The notes beneath the pieces were generated by a model, which was given only the letters and a program-made list of their open reading frames with translations, searched no databases and had not been told where the DNA came from. Source: Auanema rhodensis (lineage: Eukaryota; Nematoda; Chromadorea; Rhabditida; Rhabditidae). Taken from it: 64,000 bases of DNA. The DNA is taken from positions 19,850,688 to 19,914,687 of the forward strand of contig OZ059895.1 of the NCBI GenBank assembly GCA_964057225.1, in the 5' to 3' direction. A program made the position numbers and the translations under genes. Positions 1 through 9,126 of the stretch are shown here, piece by piece; position 1 is the first letter of the stretch; every line of letters begins with the position of its first letter.

Positions 1-1457
1 TTTTCAAACGATCATAACTAATTTTTGTATCAAGCGTTTCTCAATGTAGTATAGTGCATTCGATGCGGATTTTTAAGCTGCGTCGATCTGTGTTATCAGA
101 TTTGCGCTAGCTTAAAAATGCACCGAGATATCAACTGATATAAGTTCACACTTAGATCCTCGATTTTCACCCTGAAGAATTAATTTTTTCGTTGAATAAC
201 AATGTCCATCGTCTTTGCCTTGAAAAAAGGAATCTAAAAACATCTACTTTTTGCTAAATTATTTTGAAATTTTTCGAAAAAATTTTTGTCAAAATGTTTT
301 TGGAAGCAATGTTGAGTGTACATGGAAACTCAACATACACTAATGCATCATTTTTCAAACGATCATAACTAATTTCTGTATTGAGCGTTTCTCAATGTAG
401 TATAGTGCATTCGATGCGGATTTTTAAGCTGCGTCGATCTGTGTTTTCAGATTTACGCTAGCTTAAAAATGCACCGAGATATCAACTGAAATAAGTTCAC
501 ACTTAGATCCTCGATTTTCACCCTGAAGAATTAATTTTTTCGTTGAATAACATTGTCCATCGTTTTTGCCTTGAAAGAAAGAATCTGAAAACATCTACTT
601 TTTGCTAAATTATTTTGAAATTTTTCGAAAAAATTTTTGTCAAAATGTTTTTGGAAGCAATGTTGAGTGTACATGGAAACTCAACATACACTAATGCATC
701 ATTTTTCAAACGATCATAACTAATTTTTGTATTGAACGTTTCTCAATGTAGTATAGTGCATTCGATGCGGATTTTTAAGCTGCGTCGATCTGTGTTATCA
801 GATTTGCGCTAGCTTAAAAATGCACCGAGATATCAACTGATATAAGTTCACACTTAGATCCTCGATTTTCACCCTGAAGAATTAAATTTTTCGTTGAATA
901 ACAATGTCCATCGTCTTTGCCTTGAAAAAAGGAATCTAAAAACATCTACTTTTTGCTAAATTATTTTGAAATTTTTCGAAAAAATTTTTGTCAAAATGTT
1001 TTTGGAAGCAATGTTGAGTGTACATGGAAACTCAACATACACTAATGCATCATTTTTCAAACGATCATAACTAATTTCTGTATTGAGCGTTTCTCAATGT
1101 AGTATAGTGCATTCGATGCGGATTTTTAAGCTGCGTCGATCTGTGTTTTCAGATTTACGCTAGCTTAAAAATGCACCGAGATATCAACTGAAATAAGTTC
1201 ACACTTAGATCCTCGATTTTCACCCTGAAAAATTAATTTTTTCGTTGAATAACATTGTCCATCGTTTTTGCCTTGAAAGAAAGAATCTGAAAACATCTAC
1301 TTTCTGCTAAATTATTTTGAAATTTTTCGAAAAAATTTTTGTCAAAATGTTTTTGGAAGCAATGTTGAGTGTACATGGAAACTCAACATACACTAATGCA
1401 TCATTTTTCAAACGATCATAACTAATTTTTGTATTGAGCGTTTCTCAATGTAGTATA

Positions 1458-1527
1458 GTGCATTCGATGCGGATTTTTAAGCTGCGTCGATCTGTGTTAT
1501 CAGATTTGCGCTAGCTTAAAAATGCAC
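1458..1527. other. Long imperfect inverted repeat (hairpin or cruciform potential), once per monomer
   Basis: Mapped in monomer 5 and present in essentially all copies at monomer positions 54-123. From outside inward: GTGCA pairs with TGCAC, an 11-nt left bulge follows, ATTTTTAAGCT pairs perfectly with AGCTTAAAAAT, then GCG pairs with CGC across a single bulged T. A 3x3 internal loop (TCG/TTG or TCG/TTA), ATCTG paired with CAGAT, and a six-base loop (TGTTAT or TGTTTT) complete it. Type differences fall mostly in the loop (A/T) and internal loop (G/A), not in the main stem. It could form a DNA cruciform or an RNA hairpin if transcribed. The pairing is seen in the sequence; any function is inference. 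Confidence 0.75.
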
Positions 1528-1531
1528 CGAG

Positions 1532-1545
1532 ATATCAACTGATAT
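1532..1545. other. ATATCA-AC-TGATAT near-palindrome
   Basis: Six-base arms around a two-base AC spacer lie directly 3' of the long hairpin. Type B monomers read TGAAAT on the right arm, which breaks one pair, while most domain III-V monomers keep it. No regulatory site is recognised. Confidence 0.5.
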
Positions 1546-1673
1546 AAGTTCACACTTAGATCCTCGATTTTCACCCTGAAGAATTAATTTTTTCGTTGAA
1601 TAACAATGTCCATCGTCTTTGCCTTGAAAAAAGGAATCTAAAAACATCTACTTTTTGCTAAATTATTTTGAAA

Positions 1674-1685
1674 TTTTTCGAAAAA
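1674..1685. other. TTTTTCGAAAAA palindrome within T/A tracts
   Basis: This perfect 12-bp palindrome sits at monomer positions 270-281 and is followed by another A and a T5 tract. Eighteen monomers, mostly type Q and Q-tailed chimeras, lost the C, so the central CpG and the dyad are gone. In those monomers the upstream AAATTATTTT reads ATATATTTT, so the two changes travel together. Monomer 111 (38590) keeps the C but has the ATATATT change. Confidence 0.75.
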
Positions 1686-1712
1686 ATTTTTGTCAAAATG
1701 TTTTTGGAAGCA

Positions 1713-1740
1713 ATGTTGAGTGTACATGGAAACTCAACAT
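1713..1740. other. 9-bp-arm inverted repeat in the invariant block, once per monomer
   Basis: ATGTTGAGT and ACTCAACAT are perfect reverse complements around a 10-nt spacer containing TGTACA-like sequence. An overlapping alternative pairs AGTGTA with TACACT; it is lost in copies reading AACATATACT. Six monomers lack one G in the spacer (9 nt) but keep both arms. Some domain IV monomers read TTGAATGT, which gives one arm mismatch. The symmetry suggests a site for a dimeric DNA-binding protein or a small hairpin; no known binding site is recognised. Confidence 0.7.
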
Positions 1741-2106
1741 ACACTAATGCATCATTTTTCAAACGATCATAACTAATTTCTGTATTGAGCGTTTTTCAAT
1801 GTAGTATAGTGCATTCGATGCGGATTTTTAAGCTGCGTCGATCTGTGTTTTCAGATTTACGCTAGCTTAAAAATGCACCGAGATATCAACTGAAATAAGT
1901 TCACACTTAGATCCTCGATTTTCACCCTGAAGAATTAATTTTTTCGTTGAATAACATTGTCCATCGTTTTTGCCTTGAAAGAAAGAATCTGAAAACATCT
2001 ACTTTTTGCTAAATTATTTTGAAATTTTTCGAAAAAATTTTTGTCAAAATGTTTTTGGAAGCAATGTTGAGTGTACATGGAAACTCAACATACACTAATG
2101 CATCAT

Positions 2107-3159
2107 TTTTCAAACGATCATAACTAATTTCTGTATTGAGCGTTTCTCAATGTAGTATAGTGCATTCGATGCGGATTTTTAAGCTGCGTCGATCTGTGTT
2201 TTCAGATTTGCGCTAGCTTAAAAATGCACCGAGATATCAACTGATATATGTTCACACTTATATCCTCGATTTTCACCCTGAAGAATTAATTTTTTCGTTG
2301 AATAACAATGTCCATCGTCTTTGCCTTGAAAAAAGGAATCTAAAAACATCTACTTTTTGCTAAATTATTTTGAAATTTTTCGAAAAAATTTTTGTCAAAA
2401 TGTTTTTGGAAGCAATGTTGAGTGTACATGGAAACTCAACATACACTAATGCATCATTTTTCAAACGATCATAACTAATTTCTGTATTGAGCGTTTTTCA
2501 ATGTAGTATAGTGCATTCGATGCGGATTTTTAAGCTGCGTCGATCTGTGTTTTCAGATTTACGCTAGCTTAAAAATGCACCGAGATATCAACTGAAATAA
2601 GTTCACACTTAGATCCTCGATTTTCACCCTGAAGAATTAATTTTTTCGTTGAATAACATTGTCCATCGTTTTTGCCTTGAAAGAAAGAATCTGAAAACAT
2701 CTACTTTTTGCTAAATTATTTTGAAATTTTTCGAAAAAATTTTTGTCAAAATGTTTTTGGAAGCAATGTTGAGTGTACATGGAAACTCAACATACACTAA
2801 TGCATCAGTTTTCAAACGATCATAACTAATTTTTGTATTGAACGTTTCTCAATGTAGTATAGTGCATTCGATGCGGATTTTTAAGCTGCGTCGATCTGTG
2901 TTTTCAGATTTACGCTAGCTTAAAAATGCACCGAGATATCAACTGAAATAAGTTCACACTTAGATCCTCGATTTTCACCCTGAAGAATTAATTTTTTCGT
3001 TGAATAACATTGTCCATCGTTTTTGCCTTGAAAGAAAGAATCTGAAAACATCTACTTTTTGCTAAATTATTTTGAAATTTTTCGAAAAAATTTTTGTCAA
3101 AATGTTTTTGGAAGCAATGTTGAGTGTACATGGAAACTCAACATACACTAATGCATCAT
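2107..3159. repeat. 1,053-bp trimer, copy 1 (monomers 7-9)
   Basis: Monomer 7 has a B-like head (AATTTCTG, GTTTTCAG) and an A-like tail (AACAATG, GGAATC), with TTTGCG, GATATATG and TTATATCC. Monomer 8 is type B with GTTTTTCAAT. Monomer 9 starts CATCAGTTTTC with TATTGAAC and then carries a B body. The next three monomers repeat this order. Confidence 0.75.
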
Positions 3160-4212
3160 TTTTCAAACGATCATAACTAATTTCTGTATTGAGCGTTTCT
3201 CAATGTAGTATAGTGCATTCGATGCGGATTTTTAAGCTGCGTCGATCTGTGTTTTCAGATTTGCGCTAGCTTAAAAATGCACCGAGATATCAACTGATAT
3301 ATGTTCACACTTATATCCTCGATTTTCACCCTGAAGAATTAATTTTTTCGTTGAATAACAATGTCCATCGTCTTTGCCTTGAAAAAAGGAATCTAAAAAC
3401 ATCTACTTTTTGCTAAATTATTTTGAAATTTTTCGAAAAAATTTTTGTCAAAATGTTTTTGGAAGCAATGTTGAGTGTACATGGAAACTCAACATACACT
3501 AATGCATCATTTTTCAAACGATCATAACTAATTTCTGTATTGAGCGTTTTTCAATGTAGTATAGTGCATTCGATGCGGATTTTTAAGCTGCGTCGATCTG
3601 TGTTTTCAGATTTACGCTAGCTTAAAAATGCACCGAGATATCAACTGAAATAAGTTCACACTTAGATCCTCGATTTTCACCCTGAAGAATTAATTTTTTC
3701 GTTGAATAACATTGTCCATCGTTTTTGCCTTGAAAGAAAGAATCTGAAAACATCTACTTTTTGCTAAATTATTTTGAAATTTTTCGAAAAAATTTTTGTC
3801 AAAATGTTTTTGGAAGCAATGTTGAGTGTACATGGAAACTCAACATACACTAATGCATCAGTTTTCAAACGATCATAACTAATTTTTGTATTGAACGTTT
3901 CTCAATGTAGTATAGTGCATTCGATGCGGATTTTTAAGCTGCGTCGATCTGTGTTATCAGATTTGCGCTAGCTTAAAAATGCACCGAGATATCAACTGAA
4001 ATAAGTTCACACTTAGATCCTCGATTTTCACCCTGAAGAATTAATTTTTTCGTTAAATAACATTGTCCATCGTCTTTGCCTTGAAAAAAGGAATCTAAAA
4101 ACATCTACTTTTTGCTAAATTATTTTGAAATTTTTCGAAAAAAATTTTGTCAAAATGTTTTTGGAAGCAATGTTGAGTGTACATGGAAACTCAACATACA
4201 CTAATGCATCAT
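3160..4212. repeat. 1,053-bp trimer, copy 2 (monomers 10-12)
   Basis: Monomers 10 and 11 match 7 and 8. Monomer 12 shares the rare CATCAGTTTTC start and TATTGAAC of monomer 9, but carries an A-like body with GTTATCAG, CGTTAAATAAC and GGAATC. This points to conversion or recombination inside the monomer after duplication. Confidence 0.7.
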
Positions 4213-4914
4213 TTTTCAACCGATCATAACTAATTTTTGTATCAAGCGTTTCTCAATGTAGTATAGTGCATTCGATGCGGATTTTCAAGCTGCGTCGATC
4301 TGTGTTATCAGATTTGCGCTAGCTTAAAAATGCACCGAGATATCAACTGATATATGTTCACACTTATATCCTCGATTTTCACCCTGAAGAAATTATTTTT
4401 TCGTTGAATAACATTGTCCATCGTCTTTGCTTTGAAAAAAGAAATCTAAAAACATCTACTTTTTGCTAAATTATTTTGAAATTTTTCGAAAAAATTTTTG
4501 TCAAAATGTTTTTGGAAGCAATGTTGAGTGTACATGGAAACTCAACATACACTAATGCATCATTTTTCAAACGATCATAACTTATTTTTGTATTAAGCGT
4601 TTCTCAATGTAGTATAGTGCATTCGATGCGGATTTTTAAGCTGCGTCGATCTGTGTTATCAGATTTGCGCTAGCTTAAAAATGCACCGAGATATCAACTG
4701 ATATAAGTTCACACTTATATCCTCGATTTTCACCCTGAAGAATTAATTTTTTCGTTGAATAACATTGTCCATCGTCTTTGCCTTGAAAAAAAAAATCTGA
4801 AAACAACTACTTTTTGCTAAATTATTTTGAAATTTTTCGAAAAAATTTTTGTCAAAATGTTTTTGGAAGCAATGTTGAGTGTACATGGAAACTCAACATA
4901 CACTAATGCATCAT
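4213..4914. repeat. Divergent monomers 13-14
   Basis: These copies hold many private changes: TTTTTCAACCG, ATTTTCAAGC, GAAGAAATTATT and GAAATCTAAA in monomer 13, and AACTTATTTTTG and AACAACTAC in monomer 14. Monomer 13 combines TATCAAGC (also in monomers 1 and 15) with GATATATG and TTATATCC. They look like older, less homogenised copies within domain I. Confidence 0.65.
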
Positions 4915-7722
4915 TTTTCAAACGATCATAACTAATTTTTGTATCAAGCGTTTCTCAATGTAGTATAGTGCATTCGATGCGGATTTTTAAGCTGCGTCGA
5001 TCTGTGTTATCAGATTTGCGCTAGCTTAAAAATGCACCGAGATATCAACTGATATAAGTTCACACTTAGATCCTCGATTTTCACCCTGAAGAATTAATTT
5101 TTTCGTTGAATAACAATGTCCATCGTCTTTGCCTTGAAAAAAGGAATCTAAAAACATCTACTTTTTGCTAAATTATTTTGAAATTTTTCGGAAAAATTTT
5201 TGTCAAAATGTTTTTGGAAGCAATGTTGAGTGTACATGGAAACTCAACATACACTAATGCATCATTTTTCAAACGATCATAACTAATTTCTGTATTGAGC
5301 GTTTCTCAATGTAGTATAGTGCATTCGATGCGGATTTTTAAGCTGCGTCGATCTGTGTTTTCAGATTTACGCTAGCTTAAAAATGCACCGAGATATCAAC
5401 TGAAATAAGTTCACACTTAGATCCTCGATTTTCACCCTGAAGAATTAATTTTTTCGTTGAATAACATTGTCCATCGTTTTTGCCTTGAAAGAAAGAATCT
5501 GAAAACATCTACTTTCTGCTAAATTATTTTGAAATTTTTCGAAAAAATTTTTGTCAAAATGTTTTTGGAAGCAATGTTGAGTGTACATGGAAACTCAACA
5601 TACACTAATGCATCATTTTTCAAACGATCATAACTAATTTTTGTATTAAGCGTTTCTCAATGTAGTATAGTGCATTCGATGCGGATTTTTAAGCTGCGTC
5701 GATCTGTGTTATCAGATTTGCGCTAGCTTAAAAATGCACCGAGATATCAACTGAAATAAGTTCACACTTAGATCCTCGATTTTCACCCTGAAGAATTAAT
5801 TTTTTCGTTGAATAACAATGTCCATCGTCTTTGCCTTGAAAAAAGGAATCTAAAAACATCTACTTTTTGCTAAATTATTTTGAAATTTTTCGAAAAAATT
5901 TTTGTCAAAATGTTTTTGGAAGCAATGTTGAGTGTACATGGAAACTCAACATACACTAATGCATCATTTTTCAAACGATCATAACTAATTTCTGTATTGA
6001 GCGTTTCGCAATGTAGTATAGTGCATTCGATGCGGATTTTTAAGCTGCGTCGATCTGTGTTATCAGATTTGCGCTAGCTTAAAAATGCACCGAGATATCA
6101 ACTGATATAAGTTCACACTTAGATCCTCGATTTTCACCCTGAAGAATTAATTTTTTCGTTGAATAACAATGTCCATCGTCTTTGCCTTGAAAAAAGGAAT
6201 CTAAAAACATCTACTTTTTGCTAAATTATTTTGAAATTTTTCGAAAAAATTTTTGTCAAAATGTTTTTGGAAGCAATGTTGAGTGTACATGGAAACTCAA
6301 CATACACTAATGCATCATTTTTCAAACGATCATAACTAATTTCTGTATTGAGCGTTTCTCAATGTAGTATAGTGCATTCGATGCGGATTTTTAAGCTGCG
6401 TCGATCTGTGTTTTCAGATTTACGCTAGCTTAAAAATGCACCGAGATATCAACTGAAATAAGTTCACACTTAGATCCTCGATTTTCACCCTGAAGAATTA
6501 ATTTTTTCGTTGAATAACATTGTCCATCGTTTTTGCCTTGAAAGAAAGAATCTGAAAACATCTACTTTTTGCTAAATTATTTTGAAATTTTTCGAAAAAA
6601 TTTTTGTCAAAATGTTTTTGGAAGCAATGTTGAGTGTACATGGAAACTCAACATACACTAATGCATCATTTTTCAAACGATCATAACTAATTTTTGTATT
6701 GAACGTTTCTCAATGTAGTATAGTGCATTCGATGCGGATTTTTAAGCTGCGTCGATCTGTGTTATCAGATTTGCGCTAGCTTAAAAATGCACCGAGATAT
6801 CAACTGATATAAGTTCACACTTAGATCCTCGATTTTCACCCTGAAGAATTAAATTTTTCGTTGAATAACAATGTCCATCGTCTTTGCCTTGAAAAAAGGA
6901 ATCTAAAAACATCTACTTTTTGCTAAATTATTTTGAAATTTTTCGAAAAAATTTTTGTCAAAATGTTTTTGGAAGCAATGTTGAGTGTACATGGAAACTC
7001 AACATACACTAATGCATCATTTTTCAAACGATCATAACTAATTTCTGTATTGAGCGTTTCTCAATGTAGTATAGTGCATTCGATGCGGATTTTTAAGCTG
7101 CGTCCATCTGTGTTTTCAGATTTACGCTAGCTTAAAAATGCACCGAGATATCAACTGAAATAAGTTCACACTTAGATCCTCGATTTTCACCCTGAAGAAT
7201 TAATTTTTTCGTTGAATAACATTGTCCATCGTTTTTGCCTTGAAAGAAAGAATCTGAAAACATCTACTTTCTGCTAAATTATTTTGAAATTTTTCGAAAA
7301 AATTTTTGTCAAAATGTTTTTGGAAGCAATGTTGAGTGTACATGGAAACTCAACATACACTAATGCATCATTTTTCAAACGATCATAACTAATTTTTGTA
7401 TTGAGCGTTTCTCAATGTAGTATAGTGCATTCGATGCGGATTTTTAAGCTGCGTCGATCTGTGTTTTCAGATTTACGCTAGCTTAAAAATGCACCGAGAT
7501 ATCAACTGAAATAAGTTCACACTTAGATCCTCGATTTTCACCCTGAAGAATTAATTTTTTCGTTGAATAACATTGTCCATCGTTTTTGCCTTGAAAGAAA
7601 GAATCTGAAAACATCTACTTTTTGCTAAATTATTTTGAAATTTTTCGAAAAAATTTTTGTCAAAATGTTTTTGGAAGCAATGTTGAGTGTACATGGAAAC
7701 TCAACATACACTAATGCATCAT

Positions 7723-9126
7723 TTTTCAAACGATCATAACTAATTTTTGTATTGAACGTTTCTCAATGTAGTATAGTGCATTCGATGCGGATTTTTAAGC
7801 TGCGTCGATCTGTGTTATCAGATTTGCGCTAGCTTAAAAATGCACCGAGATATCAACTGATATAAGTTCACACTTAGATCCTCGATTTTCACCCTGAAGA
7901 ATTAAATTTTTCGTTGAATAACAATGTCCATCGTCTTTGCCTTGAAAAAAGGAATCTAAAAACATCTACTTTTTGCTAAATTATTTTGAAATTTTTCGAA
8001 AAAATTTTTGTCAAAATGTTTTTGGAAGCAATGTTGAGTGTACATGGAAACTCAACATACACTAATGCATCATTTTTCAAACGATCATAACTAATTTCTG
8101 TATTGAGCGTTTCTCAATGTGGTATAGTGCATTCGATGCGGATTTTTAAGCTGCGTCGATCTGTGTTTTCAGATTTACGCTAGCTTAAAAATGCACCGAG
8201 ATATCAACTGAAATAAGTTCACACTTAGATCCTCGATTTTCACCCTGAAGAATTAATTTTTTCGTTGAATAACATTGTCCATCGTTTTTGCCTTGAAAGA
8301 AAGAATCTGAAAACATCTACTTTCTGCTAAATTATTTTGAAATTTTTCGAAAAAATTTTTGTCAAAATGTTTTTGGAAGCAATGTTGAGTGTACATGGAA
8401 ACTCAACATACACTAATGCATCATTTTTCAAACGATCATAACTAATTTTTGTATTGAGCGTTTCTCAATGTAGTATAGTGCATTCGATGCGGATTTTTAA
8501 GCTGCGTCGATCTGTGTTATCAGATTTGCGCTAGCTTAAAAATGCACCGAGATATCAACTGATATAAGTTCACACTTAGATCCTCGATTTTCACCCTGAA
8601 GAATTAATTTTTTCGTTGAATAACAATGTCCATCGTCTTTGCCTTGAAAAAAGGAATCTAAAAACATCTACTTTTTGCTAAATTATTTTGAAATTTTTCG
8701 AAAAAATTTTTGTCAAAATGTTTTTGGAAGCAATGTTGAGTGTACATGGAAACTCAACATACACTAATGCATCATTTTTCAAACGATCATAACTAATTTC
8801 TGTATTGAGCGTTTTTCAATGTAGTATAGTGCATTCGATGCGGATTTTTAAGCTGCGTCGATCTGTGTTTTCAGATTTACGCTAGCTTAAAAATGCACCG
8901 AGATATCAACTGAAATAAGTTCACACTTAGATCCTCGATTTTCACCCTGAAGAATTAATTTTTTCGTTGAATAACATTGTCCATCGTTTTTGCCTTGAAA
9001 GAAAGAATCTGAAAACATCTACTTTTTGCTAAATTATTTTGAAATTTTTCGAAAAAATTTTTGTCAAAATGTTTTTGGAAGCAATGTTGAGTGTACATGG
9101 AAACTCAACATACACTAATGCATCAT
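7723..9126. repeat. Four-monomer string, copy 2 (monomers 23-26)
   Basis: This copy matches 703-2106 at the diagnostic sites with a 7,020-bp offset. Its last three monomers (CTTTCTG-B, A, GTTTTTCAAT-B) recur at 9478-10530. Confidence 0.75.

Larger units (their letters stand above)
1405..1755. repeat. Reference monomer 5 (type A, 351 bp) with internal map
   Basis: This copy represents the unit. By hand count it has 112 G+C of 351 (32%) and 12 CpG. Monomer positions: 47-66, stretch resembling compressed pol III boxes; 54-123, long imperfect hairpin; 106-111, GCTAGC; 128-141, ATATCA-AC-TGATAT; 190-196 and 222-240, the most variable stretch between types; 255-265, TAAATTATTTT or TAATATATTTT; 270-281, TTTTTCGAAAAA palindrome; 291-336, nearly invariant block containing a 9-bp-arm inverted repeat. 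T- and A-tracts of 4-6 bp are frequent from 262 to 306, so intrinsic curvature is plausible. I see no clear two-half internal duplication, although 351 bp is about twice a nucleosome repeat. Confidence 0.9.
703..2106. repeat. Four-monomer string, copy 1 (monomers 3-6)
   Basis: The order is A with AATTAAATT, B with CTTTCTG, A with TATTGAGC, B with GTTTTTCAAT. The same order recurs at 7723-9126, exactly 7,020 bp (20 monomers) away. Private differences (CCTGAAAAATT here, GTGGTATAG in the other copy) show later divergence. Confidence 0.75.

Noticed and set aside
1463-1479. CENP-B box (TTCG, 4 nt, A, 2 nt, CGGG)
   Set aside because: TTCG at monomer positions 59-62, 188-191 and 273-276 was checked. 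The last two match TTCG-NNNN-A-NN, but the CGGG half is absent, so no canonical box exists in the consensus.
1535-1545. Hammerhead ribozyme core, known from some insect and other satellites
   Set aside because: The only near match is CTGATAT (and CTGATAA on the reverse strand). The conserved CUGAUGA is missing and no three-stem layout was found.
1405-1755. Monomer as a fused dimer of an ancestral unit of about 175 bp
   Set aside because: Comparing the two halves by eye shows only short A/T-rich matches such as AATTTTTGT, not consistent similarity. A proper self-alignment of the consensus could revise this.
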